From NCBI GenBank assembly GCA_020161535.1, contig JAIUNW010000010.1, forward strand, positions 146,241 through 210,240: 64,000 bases of DNA, given 5' to 3'. Under the pieces are notes generated by a model. It had not been told where the DNA came from and searched no databases. It was given only the letters and a program-made list of their open reading frames with translations. Shown piece by piece: positions 36,254 through 45,095 of the stretch; within the stretch, counting starts at the first letter, position 1, and every line of letters starts with the position of its first letter. This stretch comes from Bacteroidota bacterium (GTDB lineage Bacteria; Bacteroidota; Bacteroidia; Chitinophagales; Chitinophagaceae). A program made the translations under genes and the position numbers.

Positions 36254-37009
36254 TTACATGTATAGTCCGCCGCAGGTACTAATCGTTTGTCCGGTTACAT
36301 AACTACTCAGATCACTCGCCAGAAACAGCGTTACATTGGCGATTTCTTCGGCCGATGCAAAACGACCCAGTGGAATTTTCTTTTTGTATTCATCCGCGGC
36401 AGCGCCTTCTTTGAGGTAATCGGTCATGTCGGTTTCGACGAAACCCGGGGCGATGGCATTGCAGCGAATATTGCGGCTGCCCAGTTCTTTGGCAACCGAT
36501 TTTGAGAAGCCGATGATACCGGCTTTGGAAGCAGCATAACTCGCCTGCCCGGCGTTGCCCATCATACCAATCACCGAACTCATGTTGATGATGCTACCCG
36601 CTTTCGCTTTCATCATGGGGCGGATTACCTGTTTGGTGAGGTTGAACACACTGCTGAGATTGGTATTGATCACATCGTTCCATTGGTCGGGCGTCATGCG
36701 CATTAGAAGATTGTCTTTCGAGATGCCTGCATTGTTCACGAGGATATCAATGGTGCCAAAAGTTGCCAACACCTCATTGACCAGGGTTTCAGCCTCTTCG
36801 TATTTAGCGGCATTGCTGCGCCAGGCTTTCGCTTTAACGCCGAGGGCGATCAATTTTTCTTCGAGGGCAGCGGCCTTGGGTGCGCTGCTTTCGCTCACAT
36901 AGGTAAAGGCGATATGGGCGCCCTGTTCGGCGAGTTTAATGGCGATGGCTTCACCAATACCGCGGGCGGCACCGGTTACGATAGCAACTTTGTTCTCAAG
37001 CAATTTCAT
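36254..37009 (-). CDS. fabG: 3-oxoacyl-ACP reductase
   Basis: A 251-residue SDR with TGAARGIG cofactor motif (12-19), NNAG, catalytic Ser in NMSSVIGMMG and YAASK. The DNLLMRMTPDQWNDVINTNL segment and GFVETDMT are characteristic of FabG. It reduces 3-oxoacyl-ACP in fatty acid elongation and could also serve the pigment pathway. It is convergent with the GH9 gene and 18 bases downstream of the GH3-family gene. Confidence 0.94.
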   Translation of the reverse strand: MKLLENKVAIVTGAARGIGEAIAIKLAEQGAHIAFTYVSESSAPKAAALEEKLIALGVKAKAWRSNAAKYEEAETLVNEVLATFGTIDILVNNAGISKDNLLMRMTPDQWNDVINTNLSSVFNLTKQVIRPMMKAKAGSIINMSSVIGMMGNAGQASYAASKAGIIGFSKSVAKELGSRNIRCNAIAPGFVETDMTDYLKEGAAADEYKKKIPLGRFASAEEIANVTLFLASDLSSYVTGQTISTCGGLYM

Positions 37010-37013
37010 CTGA

Positions 37014-37021
37014 CAAAACTA
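37014..37021 (-). promoter_or_regulatory. possible -7 element before fabG (TAGTTTTG)
   Basis: TAGTTTTG on the minus strand fits TAnnTTTG and lies four bases before the fabG ATG. No -33 TTG is seen at 19 bases, so fabG may also be read through from the upstream gene. Confidence 0.35.
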
Positions 37022-37027
37022 GGGGAA

Positions 37028-38533
37028 TCAGCGCATAGATAGCAGGGTCTCCAGCAAGTGACGTTCGTTGCTGAGGCGCGGCACTTTGTGCTGGCCGCCA
37101 AGCTTTCCGTTGGCATTGAGCCATTGGTTGAAGAAACCCTTGTTCACTGCATGTACAATGGGCATGCGAAGCGCAATGTCTTTGTGCCGTTTGGCTTCGT
37201 AGTCGCTGTTCAGGTTTTTCAGTGCTGTATCCAGTTCGTACGCAAAATGTGCAATATCGGCCGGCTGTTTTTCGAATTCGATCAACCATTCATGGGCGCC
37301 GTTGCCATTGGCAGAAAAATAGACCGGGGCTGCAGTATAATCGTTCACAGCGGCACCGGTTTTTTCGCAGGCGATGGCAATGGCGCGATCGGTATTGTCG
37401 ACTATCACTTCTTCGCCAAACGCATTCATATAATGTTTAAGGCGTCCGCTGACTTTGATGCGATAAGGTTTTAGCGAGCTGAACTGCACGGTGTCACCGA
37501 CAATATAACGCCATAGTCCGCCAGTAGTACTGATCACCAGGGCATAGTTTTTTCCCAATTCTACTTTATCGAGCCCGATGGTTTCCGGGAAGGACTTACC
37601 ATATTCTTCCACCGGCATGAACTCATAAAAGATACCGTGGTTGGTGAAGAGCAACATGCCATCGGCTTCGGTATGATCCTGCGCAGCAAAAAAGCCTTCG
37701 CTGGCATTGTACATTTCAAGGTAGTTGATGTCTTTGCCCATCAACTGCCTGAACTGCTCACGGTAAGGCGTAAACGAAACACCGCCGTGGATATAAAGTT
37801 CCAGTTGGGGCCATACTTCGGCTATGCATGACCGCCCGGTCATTTCGAGTATGCGCTTCAGCAATACCAGGGTCCAGGTGGGCACGCCTGAAATGGAAGT
37901 AACGTTTTCGGGAATGGTATTGAGGGCGAGTTGTTCCAGTTTCTGTTCCCATTCATCCATCAGGGCGATGGACAGATCGGGGGTACGAATCCAATGCCCC
38001 CAGAACGGCGAGTTCTGCAACAACACAGCACTCAGGTCGCCATAGCTGACGGCTTCATCAAACTGACTCACCTGGTGACTACCACCAATCACGAGCCCCT
38101 TACCGGTTAGCAGTTCCGAATCGGGATTTGACGCATAGTACATGGTGAGCACATCTTTGGCGCCCTGGTAATGGTTCTGCTTCAGGCTTTCTTCGCTGAT
38201 GGGAATGAACTTGCTTTTGTCGCTCGTTGTGCCGCTGCTCTTGGCAAACCATGAAATGGGGCTGTTCCAGAGCACATTTTCTTCGCCCGCCATCATCCTT
38301 TCGATATAGGGCTTGAGGTCATTGTACTCGTGAACGGGGATGGTTTGCTTAAAGGTGCGGATATTGAACAGCTTGTTCATGCCATATTGACGACCAAATT
38401 CGGTGTATTGGGCAGTGGTGACCAGCTCCTGCAATACTTCCCGCTGGGCGGCCATCGGATCTTTGATCCAATCGTCGATCTGCCAAAGCCGGAGCCTGGC
38501 CAGTCTTGATATGGCCGGTGAAATGATCTTCAT
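37028..38533 (-). CDS. GH3 auxin-responsive-promoter family protein (acyl-adenylate enzyme)
   Basis: A 501-residue protein of the ANL superfamily GH3 group. The ATP-binding motif FAKSSGTTSDKSKFIPIS near 103-120 and YNASEGFFAAQD near 285 are typical. Plant GH3 proteins conjugate amino acids to acyl substrates; bacterial members are common in Bacteroidota and are uncharacterised. It lies between lptB and fabG on the same strand. Confidence 0.9.
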   Translation of the reverse strand: MKIISPAISRLARLRLWQIDDWIKDPMAAQREVLQELVTTAQYTEFGRQYGMNKLFNIRTFKQTIPVHEYNDLKPYIERMMAGEENVLWNSPISWFAKSSGTTSDKSKFIPISEESLKQNHYQGAKDVLTMYYASNPDSELLTGKGLVIGGSHQVSQFDEAVSYGDLSAVLLQNSPFWGHWIRTPDLSIALMDEWEQKLEQLALNTIPENVTSISGVPTWTLVLLKRILEMTGRSCIAEVWPQLELYIHGGVSFTPYREQFRQLMGKDINYLEMYNASEGFFAAQDHTEADGMLLFTNHGIFYEFMPVEEYGKSFPETIGLDKVELGKNYALVISTTGGLWRYIVGDTVQFSSLKPYRIKVSGRLKHYMNAFGEEVIVDNTDRAIAIACEKTGAAVNDYTAAPVYFSANGNGAHEWLIEFEKQPADIAHFAYELDTALKNLNSDYEAKRHKDIALRMPIVHAVNKGFFNQWLNANGKLGGQHKVPRLSNERHLLETLLSMR

Positions 38534-38566
38534 ACAGCAGCCCCAAAATACGGGAAAACAGGGAGA

Positions 38567-39352
38567 TTACAAGCTAGGGAGATCACCGATGCCCTTCATA
38601 ACCTCGTCGTAGAGATAGTCTTTGCGTTTCAGCTCGAAATTGCGCCCCAGGTACAGGCGACGCACCTGTTCATCGGCGGCCAGTTCTTCGGCGGTGCCAT
38701 GTTTAAAGATCTTGCCCTCAATCAGCAGGTAGGCGCGGTCGCAAATGGACAGGGTTTCGTTCACGTTGTGGTCGGTTATCAGGATGCCGATGTTCTTGAA
38801 TTTGAGGCGGGCCACCACGGTTTGGATGTCTTCAACCGCGATGGGGTCCACACCGGCAAAGGGCTCATCGAGCAGGATAAAATTCGGGTTCACGGCCAGG
38901 GCCCGGGCGATTTCGGTTCTACGGCGCTCGCCCCCGCTCAGGCTATCACCCCGGTTCTTGCGCACATGGTGGAGGCGGAACTCATCCAGCAGGTCTTCCA
39001 GTTTGTCTTTTTGCTCGGCCTTGCTCAGTTTGGTCATTTCCAGTACGGCGCGGATATTGTCTTCAACCGTCAACGACCGGAACACCGATGCTTCCTGCGG
39101 CAGGTAGCCAATACCGAGTTGCGCGCGCTTGTACATGGGCAGGCGCGTGATGTCTTCGTTGTTAAGGGTAACCTTGCCTTCATCGGGTTTGATAAGCCCG
39201 ACCACCATGTAAAAGGTGGTGGTTTTACCGGCGCCGTTGGGGCCTAATAGTCCGACGATCTCGCCTTGTTTTACATTGACGGATACATGGTTTACCACCG
39301 TTCGGCGGCCGTATGTTTTAACGAGCTCGTGGGTTTGTATGACCTGGTTCAA
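38567..39352 (-). CDS. lptB: LPS export ABC transporter ATP-binding protein
   Basis: A 261-residue ABC ATPase. Walker A GPNGAGKT is at 37-44, the signature is [15 protein letters not shown], Walker B is [13 protein letters not shown] and the H-loop is ITDHNV. The motif spacing and [14 protein letters not shown] segment are specific to LptB. It powers LptB2FG in lipopolysaccharide extraction from the inner membrane. The only plausible start is TTG at 39350-39352; no in-frame ATG is nearby. It has a divergent promoter with metF. Confidence 0.93.
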   Translation of the reverse strand: MNQVIQTHELVKTYGRRTVVNHVSVNVKQGEIVGLLGPNGAGKTTTFYMVVGLIKPDEGKVTLNNEDITRLPMYKRAQLGIGYLPQEASVFRSLTVEDNIRAVLEMTKLSKAEQKDKLEDLLDEFRLHHVRKNRGDSLSGGERRRTEIARALAVNPNFILLDEPFAGVDPIAVEDIQTVVARLKFKNIGILITDHNVNETLSICDRAYLLIEGKIFKHGTAEELAADEQVRRLYLGRNFELKRKDYLYDEVMKGIGDLPSL

Positions 39353-39366
39353 CGCGGTGCTTTTGG

Positions 39367-39374
39367 CAAAAATA
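39367..39374 (-). promoter_or_regulatory. -7 element of lptB (TATTTTTG)
   Basis: TATTTTTG on the minus strand matches TAnnTTTG and sits about 15 bases before the lptB TTG start. It lies immediately next to the metF -33 box on the other strand, so the two promoters are back to back. Confidence 0.5.
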
Positions 39375-39376
39375 CC

Positions 39377-39406
39377 TTGTAAATTGATAATGCCGTGCTA
39401 AGTTTG
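39377..39406 (+). promoter_or_regulatory. promoter of metF (TTG, 19 bases, TAAGTTTG)
   Basis: TTG at 39377-39379, a 19-base spacer and TAAGTTTG at 39399-39406 form one of the best consensus matches in the window. The metF ATG follows 29 bases downstream, giving a leader of about 20 bases. Confidence 0.75.
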
Positions 39407-39435
39407 CCAATAGTTCAATCATCACTTGTAGAGAC

Positions 39436-40389
39436 ATGAAGGTTATCGACCATATCAACCAGGCAAAGAAAACCCTGGTTTCTTTTGAGATACTGCCACC
39501 GCTGAAAGGAAAAGGTATTAAAGCGATTTACGACCACCTCGACCCCCTGATGGATTTTAAGCCGGCCTTTATCAATGTTACCTATCACCGCAGCGAGACC
39601 ATGTTCAAGAAGCAGGCCGATGGTTCTTTTTCCAAGATCGAAGTGCGGAAGAGACCCGGTACCGTGGGTATCTGTGCAGCGATTATGCAGCATTATAAAG
39701 TGGATCCGGTACCGCACCTGATTTGCGGCGGCTTTACCCGCGAAGAAACCGAACACGCGCTGATCGACCTGGCTTTTCTGGGCATCGACAATGTGTTGGT
39801 GTTGCGCGGCGATGCGGCCAAGAATGAAGCGTCTTTTGAACCCGAACCCAACGGTAACCGGTATGCGATCGATTTGCTGAAACAGGTGGTGAACCTCAAC
39901 CATGGTATCTACCTCGAAGAAGAAGTGAAAGACTATGGCAATGCCAAATTCTGCATCGGCGTAGCGGGCTATCCCGAGAAACATTTCGAATCGCCCAACC
40001 GCGAAATGGATATCCAATACCTGAAAGCCAAGGTGGCAGCGGGCGCCGAGTATGTGGTGACCCAGATGTTCTTCGACAACCAGAAATATTTCGAGTACGT
40101 GGACAAATGCCGCGAAGCGGGGATTACGATTCCCATCATCCCCGGACTCAAACCGATCTATTCCAAGAAGCAACTCTCCATTTTGCCCCGCATCTTCCAC
40201 GTGGATATGCCGATGGCCCTGAGTGAAGCCATCACCAAAGCCAAAACCGACGAAGAGGTAGAAGAAGTGGGCGCCGACTGGTTATTGGCGCAAAGCCGCG
40301 AACTGAAAAATGCCGGTGTGCCGGTATTGCATTATTATACACTCGGCAAACCTAAACTGATCCACAAAGTGGTGAAGGAATTGTTTTAA
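39436..40389 (+). CDS. metF: methylenetetrahydrofolate reductase
   Basis: A 317-residue TIM-barrel flavoprotein. SFEILPPLKGKG at the N-terminus, VLRGDAAKNE (FAD contact) and VVTQMFFDNQKYFEYVDKCR are family signatures; PEKHFESPN is part of the substrate site. MetF reduces 5,10-methylene-THF to 5-methyl-THF for methionine synthesis. No other methionine gene is adjacent. Confidence 0.94.
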   Translation: MKVIDHINQAKKTLVSFEILPPLKGKGIKAIYDHLDPLMDFKPAFINVTYHRSETMFKKQADGSFSKIEVRKRPGTVGICAAIMQHYKVDPVPHLICGGFTREETEHALIDLAFLGIDNVLVLRGDAAKNEASFEPEPNGNRYAIDLLKQVVNLNHGIYLEEEVKDYGNAKFCIGVAGYPEKHFESPNREMDIQYLKAKVAAGAEYVVTQMFFDNQKYFEYVDKCREAGITIPIIPGLKPIYSKKQLSILPRIFHVDMPMALSEAITKAKTDEEVEEVGADWLLAQSRELKNAGVPVLHYYTLGKPKLIHKVVKELF

Positions 40390-40404
40390 GAAAGCACAAA
40401 TCGC

Positions 40405-40863
40405 ATGAAACCTATCAAACTGCCTATTGCCGGCTTTCTTTTTGCTGGCATTCTTTTGTTGTTGGTGGCGCTCGCGCTGATTAGCTATAAGAAGACAACG
40501 TTGATTAACCTGCGTGACACAGCCATCGCAACGCCGCTGTATGGGCTGTTTCTAACAGCGGCCATCGCCTTGCTGGTCATTTGGGGTAGCTACCAGACAA
40601 TCGGTAAATTTTTATATAGCCCGACACTCACCTGGTTGCATTTACTAACAACCATTTTGCCGCTGTTCCTATTATTGGCGCTGTTTTCGTTCACCAATCA
40701 GGGAATGCCATCGACGCCCCGACGATACATCGACATCGACAACAGTCAAATCTCCCTGCTATCCAAATTGGTCAGCGGTTTGTTTTGGCTATTGCTGTTG
40801 GCGCAACTGGTGTATAGTGTAAACTTCTTACTGGGTTTTTTTGCCAAAAAGCCGGGCATATAA
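40405..40863 (+). CDS. small multi-pass membrane protein, unknown
   Basis: A 152-residue protein with four hydrophobic segments, about residues 8-27, 43-65, 78-98 and 123-148, and a polar loop near 100-118. No family motif is recognised. It starts 15 bases after metF and is followed at once by a terminator, so it is likely the last gene of the metF transcript. Confidence 0.65.
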   Translation: MKPIKLPIAGFLFAGILLLLVALALISYKKTTLINLRDTAIATPLYGLFLTAAIALLVIWGSYQTIGKFLYSPTLTWLHLLTTILPLFLLLALFSFTNQGMPSTPRRYIDIDNSQISLLSKLVSGLFWLLLLAQLVYSVNFLLGFFAKKPGI

Positions 40864-40886
40864 AAGCCGCTCACGTGGAGCGGCTT
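40864..40886 (+). terminator. hairpin terminator after the metF transcript
   Basis: AAGCCGCTC (40864-40872) pairs with GAGCGGCTT (40878-40886) around a five-base loop. There is no long T run after it, only TTCCCG, so it could act in both directions between convergent genes or be weaker than it looks. Confidence 0.65.
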
Positions 40887-40911
40887 CCCGTATAATCGAT
40901 CTAGCAAATAA

Positions 40912-41598
40912 TTACAAACTAACTCCCAGCGAAAGACTCAGCACCCTGTTCTTGCTTTTATCATCGGTGCCATTGTCGGTGCCCGAATAAATTTTGGCCA
41001 ATCCCAATCCATAATTTACCGAGAGCAGCAGGTTGTGAAAAGCAAAGCCGGCAGTTGCGGTAACACCATAATCAAAGCGCTTCAGCTTACCATAACCAGC
41101 ATCTTCTTCATTGCTGGTGGTCGGATCGTCGTTGCTAAACTTGATTTTGTTTTCCTGGTGTACAACAAAGCCAGAGAAATTGCCGTCGAAAGTACGTTTG
41201 CCACTAACACCCATGGCGGCATAGCCACCCGCGCCAAAGAATATTTTAGACTCTTTATCGATCAATGGCAGGTTCACCACCAGGTTCACCGGTACTTCTA
41301 CATAGCCGGGGTTGAATTTAGACTTCGCATAATAGGCACCTTCAGACCATTCCACTTTGGCGCCCTTGCTGGCAAACTGAATACCGGGTTGAATGGATAG
41401 CACGGGCAGGATGGGAAGATCAGCCATCAAGCCGGCATGGAAACCAGGCAAAGTATTGGCATCGTTCACATTTCCGTCTTTATTATAACTCACGTTAGAA
41501 AGGTTCAAACCTCCCTTTAAATAGAATTTCGGATCCTGTGCATTTGTTTTCAGGGCTACTGCGGCCAGGGCCAGCAAAAGGACAATTGATTTTTTCAT
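40912..41598 (-). CDS. outer-membrane beta-barrel protein (PorT-like)
   Basis: A 228-residue exported protein (signal peptide MKKSIVLLLALAAVALKTNAQ) with alternating beta strands and a terminal phenylalanine-less SLGVSL end. FYLKGGLNLSNVSYNKDG and GFHAGLMADLPILPVLSIQPG match the beta-barrel family of Bacteroidota that includes PorT and opacity-like porins. A specific function cannot be assigned. Confidence 0.8.
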   Translation of the reverse strand: MKKSIVLLLALAAVALKTNAQDPKFYLKGGLNLSNVSYNKDGNVNDANTLPGFHAGLMADLPILPVLSIQPGIQFASKGAKVEWSEGAYYAKSKFNPGYVEVPVNLVVNLPLIDKESKIFFGAGGYAAMGVSGKRTFDGNFSGFVVHQENKIKFSNDDPTTSNEEDAGYGKLKRFDYGVTATAGFAFHNLLLSVNYGLGLAKIYSGTDNGTDDKSKNRVLSLSLGVSL

Positions 41599-41692
41599 GT
41601 TGGTTACTATTACTTGTTATCGGGTTAAAAAAGTTTTGAGTAGGGTTTGATATATGGCATGTAACGCGGCGCTATTCGCTAAAATCGTGCCA

Positions 41693-43627
41693 CTAGGGCA
41701 GCAAGCTTTGGAATACGGTTTTGTTCACTTGTATGGGGTATTTCTTCTTCAGGCGATTGATCCATTGGTCTTCCAGCACTTGTTGGTAATCGTTCAATAC
41801 CAATCCGCGCGCATCGGCAAAAGAACGCGGCTCACCAGCAGTATGCCATTTCTGCAGCAACACAAACTGGTAGTTGCCCGCTTCTTTGTTGTACACCGGC
41901 GCACTGGTGCTACCGGCAGCGAGGCTGGGCGATACGGTGAAATTCAATTGTGTGTTTTCAAATCGGCCGCTATCGGCTAAAATGGATTGGTTATAGGGCG
42001 TGAGCAACGACGACCAGGAAGCGGGATTCGTTTTCAAGGCCGCGATGTATTTTTCAGCCGAGGCCAGGTCGATGGCCGTGAATAACACACCTGAAAAAGA
42101 AGCCCCCCAACTATACTGCTGTCGGTGGGCTGCATAATATTTTTGCATGCCGCTTTCATCGCTACTGGCCTTGCCCCAGATTTCACGTTGCATGGCTTCG
42201 AAAATCAAGTTGCCGTCTTTGAATTCTTTCAGTTGCCGCGCAAAAGCGGGGTTGTATTTTTCGAGGTACAATTGGTATTCCTGCATGAGCGATTGATCCA
42301 GAAAACGCTGTAACAGGGCCTGGTTGCTATACGGCGGATGGGCGAGCCGCAACGCGCCCAGGTTCATGCGAAGCCAATCGCCAAAGGCCGCAGCCGTAAA
42401 TCGGGCGCCCGAGGTAGTTGCCAGCACGGTGGCACCCTGCAGCACTGCTTCGTCGGCCGAATTGCCCGATTCAAAGGAACCGATATAACGGTCAAGCACA
42501 GCCGCTGTTACCGGAAAAGCCTTGTACATCGTCAGCCTTCTCGCTTTATTGAAACTCATCTCTGAAGCGATGCGGATGCGTGGGTCAGCACTCACTTTGG
42601 TCTTCATCGCTTCAAAGATGCTGGCACTATCGCCATTATTTGCCGGAAACACCGTTAAACGTTTGATAATATGAAAACCGCGGCTGGTCAAAAATGGTTT
42701 TGACAAGGCGCTATCGCTGGCCAGCGCATAGGCCTGTTCTTCAAAAGCGGGCTCATAAGTGCCTGGTTGAAATGCATTCATGATGCCATGCGAGGCATAG
42801 GTACTATTGTCGTCAGAGAACCGACGCGCGAGGTCGGTAAAGTCTGCGCCTTTCTGCAACAGGGCATACAATGAATCGGCTTTCGCTTGCTGCCGCGCAC
42901 CCACCGCGGGGGCTGATCCGTTGGGAACAGACAATAATATTTGTTGCAACTGGATGCTTCCTTTTGCCGGTCGCAAAGCCGATACGTAGAAAATATGATA
43001 CGCATTGCTGCCGCGATACAAGCGGCTATAACTGTTCAAAGCTGTTTCATACGCCAGCGACTCCAACGGATAGGGCAATAAAAAAGCACTGACCCAACCA
43101 ATATCGCCTTTGTTCACCGCCACGGAAGGGTCTTTTGAATAAGACATTGCCACCTCGCTAAACGCTTTACCCGTTTTCAATGCATCCATCGCAGCCTGCG
43201 CCGAAGCGAAAGCCGCTGCTGTATCTGTTCCCGAATACGGAATATAAATATGCGCGAGCCGGCGATCCTCACGGCTACGGTTAACCGCTTCTTTGGTCAG
43301 CACATTCACCATACTATCGTCTGATAAATATTGACCGATCACCTGCGAGCGAAACTCACTCGCTTCTTTTAATTGATTGGGCAGGCTATCGAGCCGCATA
43401 TCATAAGCCGCCTGCACTTTCAGTTTATACCGGATATAGAGGTCGAGGTAGTCGCGCCAGGCTTTGGCCGTAGGCGGTATCACCTGGTTATTGCGGTTGA
43501 AGGCTTCCACAAATTCGGCCTTGCTCACTTTGTACGGGCCATACGAAAACAGGGTTTGGGCGCGCAGGGGTGATACCCCCAGTATGGCGAGCAGGCAGCA
43601 CAACAGCGGCACAATTAAAGTCTTCAC
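41693..43627 (-). CDS. periplasmic peptidylprolyl isomerase (SurA/parvulin type)
   Basis: A 644-residue exported protein starting with GTG and signal peptide KTLIVPLLCCLLAILGV. Parvulin-like segments are seen at about 125-230 (DRRLAHIYIPY, AFSEVAMSYSKDPSVAVNKGDIGWVSA) and about 235-340 (IQLQQILLSVPNG, FTDLARRFSDDNSTYASHG, SRGFHIIKRL), giving two tandem isomerase domains with a long C-terminal region. SurA-like proteins help fold outer-membrane proteins. It overlaps the upstream gene by a GTGA junction (43624-43627), so the two are coupled. Confidence 0.85.
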   Translation of the reverse strand: MKTLIVPLLCCLLAILGVSPLRAQTLFSYGPYKVSKAEFVEAFNRNNQVIPPTAKAWRDYLDLYIRYKLKVQAAYDMRLDSLPNQLKEASEFRSQVIGQYLSDDSMVNVLTKEAVNRSREDRRLAHIYIPYSGTDTAAAFASAQAAMDALKTGKAFSEVAMSYSKDPSVAVNKGDIGWVSAFLLPYPLESLAYETALNSYSRLYRGSNAYHIFYVSALRPAKGSIQLQQILLSVPNGSAPAVGARQQAKADSLYALLQKGADFTDLARRFSDDNSTYASHGIMNAFQPGTYEPAFEEQAYALASDSALSKPFLTSRGFHIIKRLTVFPANNGDSASIFEAMKTKVSADPRIRIASEMSFNKARRLTMYKAFPVTAAVLDRYIGSFESGNSADEAVLQGATVLATTSGARFTAAAFGDWLRMNLGALRLAHPPYSNQALLQRFLDQSLMQEYQLYLEKYNPAFARQLKEFKDGNLIFEAMQREIWGKASSDESGMQKYYAAHRQQYSWGASFSGVLFTAIDLASAEKYIAALKTNPASWSSLLTPYNQSILADSGRFENTQLNFTVSPSLAAGSTSAPVYNKEAGNYQFVLLQKWHTAGEPRSFADARGLVLNDYQQVLEDQWINRLKKKYPIQVNKTVFQSLLP

Positions 43628-45057
43628 TTGGCTTTGCTTTGTTTCAGGGTGATCAGTTCGTCGATTTGCTGGTAGGTCAGCTTTTTGGCGACAATTCTTT
43701 TTTCGCTATCGAGCAGGTAGAGCACCGGTGTTTGATACACATCGTAGAGTTGTCTGTAACCGGCTTTACCCGAATTTCTTTCTTCTTCGTGCTGGGCTTC
43801 ACTCTGGTATACATGGTTCCAGCCCACCAGTTTATGGTCGCGGATATAGGCCAGCCAGTTGTCTTTGCCGCCATCCGTCATTACACCTAACAATTTGATT
43901 CCCATTGCTTTCCATTTATTCTGGAACATCGAATCGAGGTGCGGTACCATTTCCTTGCAATGGCTGCAGGTGGGGTCCCAGAAACAGATCACGGTATAAG
44001 GCGCCTGGATGTCGTAGAGGCGGACGGTTTTGCCACTGGTATCGGTCATGGTCAGCTCCCAGGCCGGGTTTCCAATCAGGTTGGCCATCAGGCTATAGGC
44101 CCGGTCGCTCATGTATTTCTGGTACTTTTCGGTGAACCAATCCACTTCCGGGTGACCATTGATGTATTTCTCAAACAGGTGCACAAATACGGCATCCTGC
44201 CCCATATAGGTGGGATTGATATAGGCCTGCACAAAATGGGTGAGCAGCCAGCGGTACGATTCTTTCGAAGGTTTGGCCTTGGTCAGAAAAACATCCACTT
44301 CGCGGCTGATCGAGTCGGGGGCGGGCGATACCAGCTCCTTAAAATATTTGTCTATGCGCGTTTCGAAAAAAGGTGTGCGCAACAGGCGCTCATCCGCCAA
44401 CGAAATGCCATCCCAATAATGGTTTTTATAATAATGGTAGGCGTAACTGGAGTCGTATTTCCCGCCGGGTTGGGCGCTGGCGGGTGGTACCGTGGGCTCT
44501 GACAAGGCGGCAAACAGGGCCGATAACAAAGACCCGGGCTGCTTTTTGACCACATCGGCCCGATAGGCCTGGATGGCTTTGTTGTTTTCGCGGATGATTT
44601 TCTGCAGGGCGGCGGTATCGGCGCCGGCGCCGGACAATCCCTTTTGGGCCTGTTGGATGGCCGTGCCTTTTTGCTGCACAAAACGGGTATAGGCCTGGAA
44701 GCCCTCGTTATCGGGCGATCCGGTAAAAACGACGGCTTCGGGGTGGGCACTGTCGAGCTTCATGCTGAAATGCTGTTGTTTATCGAGCAACAGCTCAAAC
44801 AGAATCTCCTTGCGGGGCGAAACCACAAAATAAATGCCCCCCGGCAGGGGCTGGGCGCCTTTGAACACCGCCACACCTTGCTGCACCCGCACCGAATCGG
44901 CCAGGGCTTTTATTTTTCCAAAATGATAACCGAGATAGAGCCACTGCTGCTCATACGCATTTACCGTCACCGCGAGTTGGTGGCCGGTTTTGGGTTGGGC
45001 AGTGACGGGAATGCTGGCCAGAAAAGCCAGGGCCACACACAGGAAGCGGTTTTTCAT
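43624..45057 (-). CDS. secreted thioredoxin-like protein (TlpA-like, DUF5106/DUF4369 type)
   Basis: A 477-residue exported protein. An N-terminal DUF4369-like domain (about 30-130) and a helical DUF5106-like middle are followed by a thioredoxin fold with the active site FWDPTCSHCKEMVPHL, that is C-S-H-C, near residue 370, and the cis-proline TPVLYLL. The C-S-H-C spacing suggests a reductant or thiol exchange function in the periplasm. It precedes the parvulin isomerase in an overlapping pair, which fits envelope protein folding. Confidence 0.87.
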   Translation of the reverse strand: MKNRFLCVALAFLASIPVTAQPKTGHQLAVTVNAYEQQWLYLGYHFGKIKALADSVRVQQGVAVFKGAQPLPGGIYFVVSPRKEILFELLLDKQQHFSMKLDSAHPEAVVFTGSPDNEGFQAYTRFVQQKGTAIQQAQKGLSGAGADTAALQKIIRENNKAIQAYRADVVKKQPGSLLSALFAALSEPTVPPASAQPGGKYDSSYAYHYYKNHYWDGISLADERLLRTPFFETRIDKYFKELVSPAPDSISREVDVFLTKAKPSKESYRWLLTHFVQAYINPTYMGQDAVFVHLFEKYINGHPEVDWFTEKYQKYMSDRAYSLMANLIGNPAWELTMTDTSGKTVRLYDIQAPYTVICFWDPTCSHCKEMVPHLDSMFQNKWKAMGIKLLGVMTDGGKDNWLAYIRDHKLVGWNHVYQSEAQHEEERNSGKAGYRQLYDVYQTPVLYLLDSEKRIVAKKLTYQQIDELITLKQSKAK

Positions 45058-45061
45058 CCTA

Positions 45062-45091
45062 TTGTTTAAGCCGCTAATTTCACGACTTTTG
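45062..45091 (+). promoter_or_regulatory. promoter of rlmD
   Basis: TTG at 45062-45064, a 19-base spacer and GACTTTTG at 45084-45091, one base off TAnnTTTG, precede the ATG by four bases. The start of the divergent thioredoxin gene (45057) is only five bases from the -33 box. Confidence 0.55.
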
Positions 45092-45095
45092 CCCC

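Noticed and set aside
39415..40200. 261-codon minus-strand frame opposite metF
   Set aside because: It covers the metF promoter and gene; MetF motifs are clear on the plus strand.
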